Origin: Devosia sp.
GTDB taxonomy: Bacteria; Pseudomonadota; Alphaproteobacteria; Rhizobiales; Devosiaceae
Direction: 5' to 3'
Length of the DNA: 64,000 bases
Assembly: GCA_016713105.1 (NCBI GenBank)
Contig: JADJPS010000018.1
Coordinates: 310,001 to 374,000 of the forward strand
Positions 53,348-62,101 of this stretch are shown in pieces. The first letter of the stretch is position 1. The number at the start of each line of letters is the position of its first letter. The notes beneath the pieces were generated by a model that ran no database searches, was not told the DNA's origin, and saw only the letters and a list, made by a program, of their open reading frames with translations. Position numbers and translations under genes: made by a program.

Positions 53348-54235
53348 ATGCATGATGTCATCGTCATCGGCGGCTCCTATGCCGGCCTCTCCGCCGCCCT
53401 GCAGCTCGCACGCGCCCGCCGCCGGGTCGCGATCGTCGATTCCGGGCTGCGTCGCAACCGCTTCGCCAGCCACTCGCACGGCTTCCTCACCCAGGACGGG
53501 GTCGCCCCCGATGTCATCGCCACGACGGCCCGCGACCAGGTGCTGGCCTATCCCACCGTCACCTGGCACGCCGGCGAGGCGACCGATGCCCGGGCCGACG
53601 GAGGCGGCTTCGTCGTCACCCTCGGCGGCGGCACCTCGGTTGCGGGCAGTCGCCTCATCCTCGCCATCGGCGTCCGCGATGAACTGCCGGCCATCGACGG
53701 CCTTGCCGAGCGCTGGGGCCGCAGCGTGTTCCACTGCCCCTATTGCCATGGCTACGAGGTCGACGGCCCGATCGGCGTCCTCGCCGCCTCGCCGATGTCC
53801 ATCCACCACGCCCAGATGCTGCCCGACTGGGGCCCGACCACCTATTTTCTCAATGGCGGCCCCGCGCCGACCGATGCGGAACTGGCCGATCTCGCCCGGC
53901 GCGGCACGGCCGTCGAGCCCGCCCCGATCCGCCGGCTGGTGGGCGCGCGCGCCGATATCGAGCTTGCCGATGGCCGCATCGTGCCGGTATCCGGCCTGTT
54001 CACCGCCACCCGCATGTCTCCGTCGTCCCCGCTCGCCGAAACCCTGGGCTGCGCCCTGGCGACGACCCCGACCGGCAGCCATATCGAGACCGACCCGATG
54101 AAGCAGACCACGGTGCCGGGCGTCTTTGCCTGCGGCGATGCGGCCCGTCCCTTCGGATCGGTGGCGCTCGCCGTCGGCGATGGCGCCATGACCGGCGCCT
54201 CGGTGCATCGCTCGCTGCTGTTTCCGGGCCCCTGA
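53348..54235 (+). CDS. NAD(P)/FAD-dependent thioredoxin-reductase-like oxidoreductase
   Basis: The 295-residue enzyme has an FAD-binding GxGxxG region at the start (DVIVIGGSYAGLSAALQLAR) and the redox-active CPYCHG near residue 133, as in small thioredoxin reductases. The C-terminal GVFACGDAARPFGSVALAV closes the FAD domain. It lacks the thioredoxin-reductase NADP motif in clear form. Paired with an Rrf2 regulator, it probably handles electrophile or redox stress. Confidence 0.88.
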   Translation: MHDVIVIGGSYAGLSAALQLARARRRVAIVDSGLRRNRFASHSHGFLTQDGVAPDVIATTARDQVLAYPTVTWHAGEATDARADGGGFVVTLGGGTSVAGSRLILAIGVRDELPAIDGLAERWGRSVFHCPYCHGYEVDGPIGVLAASPMSIHHAQMLPDWGPTTYFLNGGPAPTDAELADLARRGTAVEPAPIRRLVGARADIELADGRIVPVSGLFTATRMSPSSPLAETLGCALATTPTGSHIETDPMKQTTVPGVFACGDAARPFGSVALAVGDGAMTGASVHRSLLFPGP

Positions 54236-54261
54236 CGTCCCCGGCGGCCGGCGCTCGCCGC

Positions 54262-54645
54262 TCAGCTGGCGGCGCGTTCCAGCTGGGCCGGCCGCTCGAT
54301 GAACTTGCCCTCGAGGTGGTCGCGGTCGAACGGCTTCATCATGTAGTCCGACGCCCCCGCCTTCAGCGCCAGCGCGATCTGGCCGATGTCGTTCTCGGTG
54401 ACCATGTAGACCACCCGCGGCACCTGGCCGCCGACGAAGGCGCGCAGCAGCTTGAGGAACTCGAGCCCGCTCATCACCGGCATCTGCCAGTCGAGCAGGA
54501 TCGCATCGGGCATTTCCTGGCGGCACTTGTCGAAGGCCTCCTGCCCGTCCTCGGCCTCGTCGACGATGTAGTCGAGGTCCTCCAGGATGCGGCGCGCCAC
54601 CTTGCGCACCACGCTGGAATCGTCGACGACAAGGCATGACTTCAT
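54262..54645 (-). CDS. Single-domain response regulator (CheY-like)
   Basis: The 127-residue receiver domain has Asp8-Asp9, the phosphoacceptor Asp52 (AILLDWQMPVMSG), Thr83 and Lys104 in DYMMKPFDRD, all intact. There is no output domain. Such proteins carry phosphate or bind a motor or a kinase. Its place just downstream of chpT, on the same strand, suggests a role in the cell-cycle or chemotaxis phosphorelay. Confidence 0.92.
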   Translation of the reverse strand: MKSCLVVDDSSVVRKVARRILEDLDYIVDEAEDGQEAFDKCRQEMPDAILLDWQMPVMSGLEFLKLLRAFVGGQVPRVVYMVTENDIGQIALALKAGASDYMMKPFDRDHLEGKFIERPAQLERAAS

Positions 54646-54749
54646 GGCGCGCTCTCCGCGGGAACAGGCAGCAGCAACGTTAGACGCTGGTCCGGACTAT
54701 CCGCCAAAAGTCCCTATGAATAGTTAGCGAAACTTGAAGCGCGCACCGT

Positions 54750-55424
54750 TCAGGCGGCCGCCGCAACTGTCTTGGGGGTCGCCGAGAAGCTGAAGACGTC
54801 GTTCTCGATGCCGATCTTCAAGTCCATGTCGGTCATCCGCGCCAGGATCCCGGTATAGAACGGCTGGATGCCGCGCGCATCCACCCCGCCCTCCGGCGCC
54901 CCCGACAGCAGTTCCTCCGCTCCGGACGGCATCAGCGTCTTCTGCCGCTTCTCGGGATCGGACTTCGAGGCGAAACTGAACACCTCCTGGCCCGCCGGTC
55001 CCTCGATCCGCGCCGTCACCACCCCGCCGCGCGGCACCGCCATCGCCGCGATCAGCAGCATGTTCATGAACAGCTTGGCCTTGTGCTTGGGGAGCAGGAT
55101 CAGCGGCACCTGCCAGTCGAGGTCGGCCTTCTCGATCTCGAAATACACCCGCGCCACCCGCTCGCATTCGCGGGTGTCGAAATCGGTGCCGGCGGTCGAG
55201 GACGCCCCGTAGGCCAGCCGCGCGAACTCGAGCTTGGCGCGAGCCTGCTTGGCGGCACTGGCGATCAGTTCCTGCGCGCCGTCCGCCATCGCGGCCTGGC
55301 TGGGGTCCGACAGCACTTCGAGCCCGTTGCCGATCGCGCCCACCGGGTTGATCAGGTCGTGGCACACCCGCGAGCACAGCATGGCCGCAAGGTCGGTCGC
55401 CTTGAGCTCGATGATGTCGGCCAT
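54750..55424 (-). CDS. chpT: Histidine phosphotransferase ChpT
   Basis: The 224-residue protein begins MADIIELKATDLAAMLCSRV and then CHDLINPVGAIGNGLEVLSD, where His22 is the phospho-accepting histidine of the kinase-like fold. The rest matches the ChpT C-terminal ATPase-like domain (LILLPKHKAKLFMNMLLIAA). ChpT passes phosphate from CckA to CtrA and CpdR. It lies 3.4 kb from ctrA. A GANTC site is 23 bases upstream of its start. Confidence 0.94.
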   Translation of the reverse strand: MADIIELKATDLAAMLCSRVCHDLINPVGAIGNGLEVLSDPSQAAMADGAQELIASAAKQARAKLEFARLAYGASSTAGTDFDTRECERVARVYFEIEKADLDWQVPLILLPKHKAKLFMNMLLIAAMAVPRGGVVTARIEGPAGQEVFSFASKSDPEKRQKTLMPSGAEELLSGAPEGGVDARGIQPFYTGILARMTDMDLKIGIENDVFSFSATPKTVAAAA

Positions 55425-55565
55425 TGCTGCAGTCTCCGTCGCTGGCGAATCGCTTTTCGAAACACTAGCCGGAACTGCGCCGCCACCCTAGGGGCCCGGG
55501 GCAGGCCATTGCAGCAGGCATCGCAACCGGCTAGGGCAATTCCGGCAAAGTCCCATGGTCACGCA

Positions 55566-56474
55566 ATGACAATCCTCATCACCGGTTCGCAGGGGTTGAT
55601 CGGCACTGCACTTCGCGATCTCCTGGCGCGTCGCGGCGTGGCCTCGCGCGGCGTGGACCTGCGCGCCGCGTCCCCCGATATCCGGCGCGATATCTGCGAC
55701 ACGGCGCATCTGGCGAGGCTCCTCGAGGATATCGAGGGCATCGTGCACCTGGCTGCGGTGTCTCGCGTGGTCGATGGCGAACTGCAGCCGGAGCGCTGCA
55801 ACGCCGTCAATATCGAGGCAACTCGCGGCCTCCTAGCGGCCGCGCTTGCCGCTCCGCGGCGGCCCTGGGTCATCTACGCCAGCAGCCGCGAGGTCTACGG
55901 CCAGCAGGACGTGATGCCGGTCACGGAGGACGCCTCGTTCCGGCCGATGAACACCTATGCCCGCAGCAAGGTGGCGGCGGAGGGTCTGTGCGGGGCCGCC
56001 CGCGCCGCCGGACTGACCACCGCCATCGTGCGCTTCTCCTCGGTTTATGGCAGCGTGGCCGATCACGCGACCCGTGTCGTGCCGGCCTTCATCGCGGCCG
56101 GCGTGCGGGGCGGAACCCTGCGCATCGAGGGTGCGGCAAACACCTTCGACCTGACCCATGTCGACGATGTTGCCGACGGGCTGCTGCGTCTCGTCGGCCT
56201 GCTGCGATCGGGGGAGCGGACACTGCCGCCGATCCATTTCGCCAGCGGCACAGGCACGTCGCTGGGAGAGCTTGCCGACACCGCGATCGAACTTGGGGGC
56301 CGGCGCGCCTCGGCCGAACACGCCCCCGCCCGCACCTTCGACATTCACAGTTTCATCGGCGACCCGGCGCGGGCGGAACGCCTGCTCGGCTGGCGGGCGA
56401 CCACCCCGCTCGCAAAGGGCCTGTCGCGCCTTGCAGCCGACTTTGCGGCCAGCCTCTGCGATCCTGCCTTGTGA
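55566..56474 (+). CDS. NAD-dependent sugar epimerase/dehydratase (extended SDR)
   Basis: The 302-residue enzyme has the Rossmann motif ILITGSQGLIGTALRD, the catalytic Ser in YASSREVYGQQ, and Tyr in MNTYARSKVAAEGLC (YxxxK). It is most similar to UDP-glucose 4-epimerase-like proteins. It lies 37 bases before glf and on the same strand, so it may supply UDP-galactose for the mutase, or a modified nucleotide sugar. Confidence 0.88.
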   Translation: MTILITGSQGLIGTALRDLLARRGVASRGVDLRAASPDIRRDICDTAHLARLLEDIEGIVHLAAVSRVVDGELQPERCNAVNIEATRGLLAAALAAPRRPWVIYASSREVYGQQDVMPVTEDASFRPMNTYARSKVAAEGLCGAARAAGLTTAIVRFSSVYGSVADHATRVVPAFIAAGVRGGTLRIEGAANTFDLTHVDDVADGLLRLVGLLRSGERTLPPIHFASGTGTSLGELADTAIELGGRRASAEHAPARTFDIHSFIGDPARAERLLGWRATTPLAKGLSRLAADFAASLCDPAL

Positions 56475-56511
56475 CGAGGGCGCGGCCGGGCCGCGCAACT
56501 GGAAGCCGACG

Positions 56512-57696
56512 ATGCACACTCTCGAACGCGCCGACCTGATCGTGGTGGGGGCCGGGTTCTACGGCGCCACGATCGCCGAGCGGGCCGCCGCCGATGGCTT
56601 GCGCGTCCTGGTGGTCGACCGCCGGCCGCATGCGGCCGGCAATGCCTTCTCCGAACCCGACCCCGCCACCGGCATCGAGGTCCACCGCTACGGGCCGCAC
56701 CTCTTCCACACTTCCAGCGAGGCGGTCTGGCACTACCTCGGCCGCTTCACCGCCTTCAACGACTTCGTCTATTTCGGCCGCACCGTGCATGCCGGGCAGT
56801 CCTATTCGCTGCCGGTCAATCTCTCCACCATCTGCCAGTTCTTCGGCCGGCACATGGCGCCCGACGCGGCGAGGGCGCTGATCGAAGGCCAGCGCGAGGT
56901 CCCCGCGGGGCGCGAGCCCGCCAACCTCGAGGAAAAGGCCCTCTCGCTCATCGGCCGGCCGCTCTACGAGGCCTTCATCCGCGGCTACACGATGAAGCAG
57001 TGGCAGACTGACCCGCGCCTCCTGCCGCCGGGCGTCATCACCCGCCTGCCGGTGCGCTTCACCTTCGACGGGCGCTATTTCTCGGATCGCTTCCAGGGCC
57101 AGCCGCTCGACGGCTATCCGGCGATCTTTGCCCGCATGCTGGCCTCGCCGCTGATCGAACTCCGCCTTGGCATCGACTGGCTCGATCTGCGCCGGATGGC
57201 GCCTGCCGCGCCTCCCGTCGTCTACACCGGGGCCATTGACCGCTACTTCGATTACGCCGAGGGCGAACTGGGCTGGCGCACCACCGGTTTCGACACGGAG
57301 GTGCTGCCGACCGGCGACTTCCAGGGCACCGCCATCGTCAACTACGCCGATCCGGAGGTGGCGTTCACCCGCATCACCGAGTATCGCCACCTGCATCCGG
57401 AGCGCGCCCATCCGCCCGACCGCACAATCATCGTGCGCGAGTACCCCCGCTTTGCCGGTCGGCACGACGAGCCGTTCTATCCCATCGACCGGCCCGAGGA
57501 CCGGCAGGTGCTGGCGCGTTACCGGGTCCGGGCCGCGCGCGAGCAGCGGGTCTGGTTCGGCGGCCGGCTCGGCACCTACACCTATCTCGACATGCACCAG
57601 GCGATCGCGCTGGCCCTCAGGGACTGGGGGACGATCCGCGCGAGGTGGTTCGGACACCCTGCCGCGCCGAACGAGGCCGCTGCACCGACCGCGTGA
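56512..57696 (+). CDS. glf: UDP-galactopyranose mutase
   Basis: The 394-residue flavoprotein has LIVVGAGFYGATIAERAAAD (FAD-binding), GPHLFHTSSEAVWHYLGRF, and the conserved RYFDYAEGELGWRTTGFDTE segment near residue 245. It turns UDP-galactopyranose into UDP-galactofuranose, the donor for galactofuranose in lipopolysaccharide or capsule. It forms an operon with the epimerase. No galactofuranosyltransferase was seen in the window. Confidence 0.93.
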   Translation: MHTLERADLIVVGAGFYGATIAERAAADGLRVLVVDRRPHAAGNAFSEPDPATGIEVHRYGPHLFHTSSEAVWHYLGRFTAFNDFVYFGRTVHAGQSYSLPVNLSTICQFFGRHMAPDAARALIEGQREVPAGREPANLEEKALSLIGRPLYEAFIRGYTMKQWQTDPRLLPPGVITRLPVRFTFDGRYFSDRFQGQPLDGYPAIFARMLASPLIELRLGIDWLDLRRMAPAAPPVVYTGAIDRYFDYAEGELGWRTTGFDTEVLPTGDFQGTAIVNYADPEVAFTRITEYRHLHPERAHPPDRTIIVREYPRFAGRHDEPFYPIDRPEDRQVLARYRVRAAREQRVWFGGRLGTYTYLDMHQAIALALRDWGTIRARWFGHPAAPNEAAAPTA

Positions 57697-57759
57697 CTCG
57701 GACAGCCCCCACCGCCCCGCTCCTCGGGGGAAGCGGGGGCGCTGCGGCATCGACCGGTC

Positions 57760-58320
57760 TCAGTTCGCCGGCCCGCCGACCGTCGCCACGACCGCCTCGG
57801 CGGTGCTGGCTTCCTCCCCGGTCAGCTGGCTGGCGAGGGCCGGCCAGTTCGCCAGCGCCGTCTCGAGCGAGCCGCCCGTACTCTGCAGGAACGCTTCGCG
57901 GTTCGATACCGAGTAGAACAGGTAGAGCTTCATCTTCGAGATGACGTAGAGACGCGGCTTGCCGTCGCTCAGGTAGCCGCGGGTGAGGCTGGTCAGGCAG
58001 TGCCCGCCGAACTGGGGCGCGTAGATCGCGGGATTGCGCATGAAGATGTCGCGGTTGGCGGCCGAGGCGAAGTACCAGGGCACCCCGCCCCACTGATACT
58101 CGAAGTCCGGGCTGCCCAGTTGCGGATCGGGCTCGGTGAAGTAGCTCACCGGGTCGTAGCCCTCGATGGCGACGCCGGTCAGCCGGTCGGTGACGATCGT
58201 GGTCACCAGCGATGCCGCTGCCGCCGGTACCGACGACATTGCGAGCAGCACCGCCAGCAGCCGCAACAGGCGGCTTATGGTTAAGATTTGTTTACGCTTT
58301 TGCCGCATCATTGCCGCCAT
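57760..58320 (-). CDS. YHS-domain secreted protein
   Basis: The 186-residue protein has an N-terminal signal peptide (RLLRLLAVLLAMSSVPAAAA) and the YHS signature IEGYDPVSYFTE, then FEYQWGGVPWYFASAANRDI and PAIYAPQFGGHCLTSLTRGY. YHS domains bind metals such as copper. The start is uncertain because several ATGs lie close together. It is divergent from the eipA-like gene. Confidence 0.85.
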   Translation of the reverse strand: MAAMMRQKRKQILTISRLLRLLAVLLAMSSVPAAAASLVTTIVTDRLTGVAIEGYDPVSYFTEPDPQLGSPDFEYQWGGVPWYFASAANRDIFMRNPAIYAPQFGGHCLTSLTRGYLSDGKPRLYVISKMKLYLFYSVSNREAFLQSTGGSLETALANWPALASQLTGEEASTAEAVVATVGGPAN

Positions 58321-58426
58321 GACAGCCTAGCCTCGAATCCGTCTCAGCCGGGTCAGTTGCGTGAACCCTACGCATCGGGGGTAAGCGCCGCGTAAATGGT
58401 CCGTCAGTGTCATCCGGGAGTCCCCA

Positions 58427-59020
58427 ATGGTCGGTCGCCTCGTCTACATCATCCTCGCCGCGTTCTTCCTGACCACGGCGGCGGCCTTCGTCGGCGCCTC
58501 GACGATGACCTATGCCCAGCCCAGCGGCTCGGTCTCCGACACCTATTCGGGAGAGGAACTGATCGAGACCGGCGGCGCCTTCTTCGGTTCCGTGGCACAG
58601 GGCCTCGCCTCGCTCGTCGAGCGCGCCGTCAGCCAGTTCGGCCTGCCCAATGCCTACATCCTGGGCGAGGAAGCGGGCGGTGCCATCTTCGCCGGCGCCC
58701 GTTACGGCGAGGGCACCATGTACACCCGCAACCAGGGCGAGCACCCGCTGTTCTGGCAGGGCCCAACCGTCGGGCTGGACTTCGGCGGCGACGGCTCCAA
58801 GGTGATGATGCTGGTCTACAATCTCCCCTCGGTCTCCGATATCTACGGGCGCTACCCCGGTGTGGACGGTTCGGCCTATGTGGTAGGCGGTCTCGGCATG
58901 ACCGTGCTCAAGTATGGCGACGTGGTGATGGTCCCCATCCGCTCCGGCGTCGGCGCCCGGCTCGGGCTCAATGTCGGCTACCTGAAATTCACCCAGGAAC
59001 CCACGTGGAATCCCTTCTGA
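58427..59020 (+). CDS. DUF1134 envelope protein (EipA-like)
   Basis: The 197-residue protein begins with a signal peptide (VGRLVYIILAAFFLTTAAAF) and then VSDTYSGEELIETGGAFFGS, GRYPGVDGSAYVVGGLGMTV and VPIRSGVGARLGLNVGYLKF, all typical of DUF1134. The Brucella member EipA is a periplasmic envelope-integrity protein. A TTAA-N7-TTAC motif at 58281-58295, about 130 bases upstream, is a weak CtrA-like match inside the divergent gene. Confidence 0.88.
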   Translation: MVGRLVYIILAAFFLTTAAAFVGASTMTYAQPSGSVSDTYSGEELIETGGAFFGSVAQGLASLVERAVSQFGLPNAYILGEEAGGAIFAGARYGEGTMYTRNQGEHPLFWQGPTVGLDFGGDGSKVMMLVYNLPSVSDIYGRYPGVDGSAYVVGGLGMTVLKYGDVVMVPIRSGVGARLGLNVGYLKFTQEPTWNPF

Positions 59021-59049
59021 CTTCGCAGGCGGTCGGCGTCAGCCGATGC

Positions 59050-59225
59050 AAGGCTCCGGTGGAGCCTTACTAGACGAGAAGGCCATGAGAGCTGCGCTCG
59101 AATGGCCCCGCAGGGGGCAAATCGGTCCAGTGGACCGATTTGAGCGAGGAAGGCCTTGAGACCTATGGTCGAAAGGCGGTGTCTGGCGTCCCCGCAGGGG
59201 CAGATCGGTCCGGTGCGGATGGACA
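59050..59225. repeat. Tandem palindromic repeats, family A (three copies, one broken)
   Basis: Copy 1 at 59050-59068 has arms AAGGCTCC and GGAGCCTT with loop GGT. Copy 2 at 59119-59141 has arms AAATCGGTCC and GGACCGATTT. A third begins CAGATCGGTCCGGTG near 59201 but its right arm is lost. Each is followed by GACGAGAAGGCC or GAGGAAGGCC and GAGAGC or GAGACC. The 372-base gap after the eipA-like gene shows no other gene. Confidence 0.78.
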
Positions 59226-59392
59226 GATCTGTTCAGCATCGTGACGGGAACATGGCAGCCTTGCCGTCGTGACCACGCATCCGACTTCCGTTAAGGTTAG
59301 CGAAGGGCAAAGATGGCGGCCGGGCCGCCGCACTGCCATTCTCGGCGGGCGCGCGTACCCGAACCGGGATCTGCCGGTCGCGGAGTTCAGTA

Positions 59393-60580
59393 ATGGCCAT
59401 TGAAAACATTATGTATTTCGCCCTGGGCGTGCTGGTCGCGGGGCTGCTTGCGCTGATCATCCTGCCGGCGGTCTGGCGTCGCGCCGTGCGTCTCACCAAG
59501 AAGCGCATCGAGGCCGCAACGCCGATGACGATGGCCGAGTTCCGCGCCGACAAGGATCAGCTCCGCGCTGAATTCGCCTTGTCCACCAGACGCTTGGAAA
59601 TGAACGTCGAAGCGCTCCGTCGCCGCCTCGCCGACCAGTTGCGGGACATCAACCGCAAGAAGTCCGAGCTCGGCGGCATCAAGGGCGAGCGCGACACCCA
59701 TCTGCAGATCGTCAAGGAACTCGAGGAGCGCGAGGCCGAAGCCCGGCGGCGGGTTCTCGAACTGGAAAAGGAAGGGGCCGACCTTGCGCAGAAACTGCGC
59801 ATGCGCGACCGGGAACTGGGCGAGAAGTCGAGCCAACTCGAGGCGGCCCGCGAGGCCATTCGGGGCAATGCCCCCCGCGCCTTCGTCCTCGACGGCAAGG
59901 CGCTGTCCGGCAATTACAACGAGGACATCGACGAGCTGCTGCAGCGCGTCGAGATCGAACGCAAGCGCGCCGAGTTCCTCGAGACGCAGAACCGTTCGCT
60001 GATTGCCCAGCTCGAGGACTCCGACCGCCGCCAGACCGAAGCTGCGGTCAATGCGGCCCAGATCCGCGAGCAGCTGGCGCGGCAGGACGACAGCAGCACC
60101 GAGGTGCAGAACGAACTGGTGGCCGCCGAGGCGCGGATCGCCGACGCCGAGAGCCGCGTCACCACCATTCTCGCCGAGACCAGCCGCCTCGTCATCGACG
60201 GCGAGCAGCGCCACGACATGCTGCTGGCCGAAAAGCTGAGCCTCGAGGAACAGATGGTCGAGCTGCGCGCCAAGGTCGCCGGGGTCGAGGCCACGGTCAT
60301 GGCCGACTGGGACAGCGACCGCATCGAGCAGTCGCACCTGCGCGAGAAGCTCAACGACATCGCCTCCGATGTCAGCCGCATCGTCTATGCGCTCGAAGGC
60401 AACGGTCCGCCGGACAGCGACGAAAGCCTGCTCGAGCGCGTGCAGCGCTTTGCCGACCCGCCGGAGATACCCGAGCCGCCTGCCGTGCGTGGCCCCAATG
60501 CCCGCGCCGGCAGCATCGCCAGCGGCCAGGCCGTGTCGGATCGCCTCAAGGCCCTGCGGGAGCTGCAGGAAGGCAGCTGA
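59393..60580 (+). CDS. Single-pass membrane protein with long coiled coil
   Basis: The 395-residue protein has one membrane helix at residues 5-26 (NIMYFALGVLVAGLLALIIL) and then about 300 residues of predicted coiled coil, broken near residue 165 by PRAFVLDGKALSGNYNED. It ends in a Pro-rich tail. The layout recalls inner-membrane scaffold or chromosome/cell-pole factors. A similar architecture is common in Hyphomicrobiales, but no named family was recognised. It is convergent with the short membrane-protein gene. Confidence 0.65.
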   Translation: MAIENIMYFALGVLVAGLLALIILPAVWRRAVRLTKKRIEAATPMTMAEFRADKDQLRAEFALSTRRLEMNVEALRRRLADQLRDINRKKSELGGIKGERDTHLQIVKELEEREAEARRRVLELEKEGADLAQKLRMRDRELGEKSSQLEAAREAIRGNAPRAFVLDGKALSGNYNEDIDELLQRVEIERKRAEFLETQNRSLIAQLEDSDRRQTEAAVNAAQIREQLARQDDSSTEVQNELVAAEARIADAESRVTTILAETSRLVIDGEQRHDMLLAEKLSLEEQMVELRAKVAGVEATVMADWDSDRIEQSHLREKLNDIASDVSRIVYALEGNGPPDSDESLLERVQRFADPPEIPEPPAVRGPNARAGSIASGQAVSDRLKALRELQEGS

Positions 60581-60581
60581 G

Positions 60582-60929
60582 CTACTCGCTGACCACCGGG
60601 ATCTCGCGAATCAGTTCGCCCGACTTGCCGTCGAAAATGCGCACGCTGGTGAGCGCTCCCAGCCGGTAAGTCACCGTCAGGCGCCCGTCCGCGGCGACTG
60701 CCGACACCACTTCTCCACCTTGCGGAATCTTCAGGGCAGCGATGACGTAGTCCGATCCCGCCTTCGGGTCCGACTGCGATGCGCGGTAGACAAGCGCCCC
60801 GCCGACGGCGATAAGGCCGACGACAAGAAGCCCGATCGACACCATGAAGGACTTGCGCGCCCGGCCCAGCACCGCGCGCGCCTCGGGCGTCAGCTCGGGG
60901 GTTTCCGCTTTGTCTTGAGGATCGCTCAT
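60582..60929 (-). CDS. Single-pass membrane hypothetical protein
   Basis: The 115-residue protein has a cytosolic N-terminus (ETPELTPEARAVLGRARKSF), one helix (MVSIGLLVVGLIAVGGALVY) and a beta-rich periplasmic domain (GRLTVTYRLGALTSVRIFDG). It is conserved in shape with DUF6476-like proteins of Hyphomicrobiales. Its start codon overlaps that of the divergent rluD-like gene by two bases (TCATGC), an unusually tight arrangement. Confidence 0.65.
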   Translation of the reverse strand: MSDPQDKAETPELTPEARAVLGRARKSFMVSIGLLVVGLIAVGGALVYRASQSDPKAGSDYVIAALKIPQGGEVVSAVAADGRLTVTYRLGALTSVRIFDGKSGELIREIPVVSE

Positions 60930-61947
60930 GCAGGACTATTCCGGCGAGGAAATGGAATGGCAACTCGTCGTCGATCCCGCCGATGCGGGCGGACGGCTCG
61001 ATGCCGCGCTCGCCAGGGCGGTACCGGTCTTCTCGCGCAACCGGATCAAGGACCTGATACTGGCGGGAAGCGTTACGATCAATGGTGCAACCGTCGCCGA
61101 GCCGAAATACCGACTGAAGGCGGGCGAGGCACTCGTGCTGGTGGCGCCGGAACCGGTCGAGGCCGACCCGGTCGCGCAGGACATCCCGCTCGACGTCCTC
61201 TACGAGGATGCGCACCTCATCGTGGTCAACAAGCCGGTGGGGATGGTCGTCCACCCCGCCCCCGGCAGCCTCGACGGTACCCTGGTCAACGCCCTCCTCT
61301 ACCATTGCGGGGACAGCCTCAAGGGCATCGGCGGGGTCAGGCGCCCCGGCATCGTGCATCGGCTCGACAAGGACACTTCGGGCGTGATGGTCGCCGCCAA
61401 GACCGAGCAGGCCCACAACCACCTCGCCGCCCAGTTCGCCGACCACGGCCGCACCGGCCCGCTGCACCGCGCCTATCTCGCCTGGGCCTGGGGCCGGACC
61501 CAGCAGGCCCGCGGCACTGTCGATGCCCCGCTCGGCCGCGATGCGGCCAACCGGCTGAAGCAGGCGGTGCGCAAGGATGGCCGTGAGGCCATTACCCACT
61601 ACATGGTCGAGGCCCGCTTCGGCGGCGAGGGCTGGGACATCACCCGCCTCAGGTGCGAACTCGAGACCGGCCGCACGCACCAGATCCGCGTCCACCTGGC
61701 CCATATCGGCCACCCGCTGGTGGCCGATCCGGTCTATGCGTCCGGCTTTGCCACCAAGTCCAATCGCCTGCCGGAGGAGCCGAGGCGCGCGGTCGAGGCC
61801 CTGGGGCGGCAGGCGCTGCACGCTGCATTGCTCGGTTTCGAGCACCCGGCGACCGGCGAGGACATGGCCTTCGAGGCCGAACTGCCCGACGACCTCCGCC
61901 GGCTCGAAACCGCCCTCTCACCCTTTGATCTGGCCATCGTCCGATAG
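60928..61947 (+). CDS. rluD: 23S rRNA pseudouridine synthase (RluD-like)
   Basis: The 339-residue enzyme has an S4 RNA-binding domain near the N-terminus (FSRNRIKDLILAGSVTINGA), then YEDAHLIVVNKPVGMVVHPA, and the catalytic motif HRLDKDTSG with Asp147. The C-terminal LETGRTHQIRVHLAHIGHPL completes the fold. If ATG 60928 is used, its start shares two bases with the divergent membrane-protein gene; ATG 60952 is also in frame. RluD makes pseudouridines in helix 69. Confidence 0.88.
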   Translation: MQDYSGEEMEWQLVVDPADAGGRLDAALARAVPVFSRNRIKDLILAGSVTINGATVAEPKYRLKAGEALVLVAPEPVEADPVAQDIPLDVLYEDAHLIVVNKPVGMVVHPAPGSLDGTLVNALLYHCGDSLKGIGGVRRPGIVHRLDKDTSGVMVAAKTEQAHNHLAAQFADHGRTGPLHRAYLAWAWGRTQQARGTVDAPLGRDAANRLKQAVRKDGREAITHYMVEARFGGEGWDITRLRCELETGRTHQIRVHLAHIGHPLVADPVYASGFATKSNRLPEEPRRAVEALGRQALHAALLGFEHPATGEDMAFEAELPDDLRRLETALSPFDLAIVR

Positions 61948-62101
61948 CTCGGAACCATCCGTCGCCTGGCGCGCTGTCGCTTTGCGTCGGCAGGCCTTAT
62001 CTTCGCCGGCTTTCGACCTATATCATGCCGACAGTCTGCCGTGTGCCGGACTGGACACGGCGGCAATTCTGCCCGTTTCGGGGGAAACACGAGGGTGCAA
62101 C

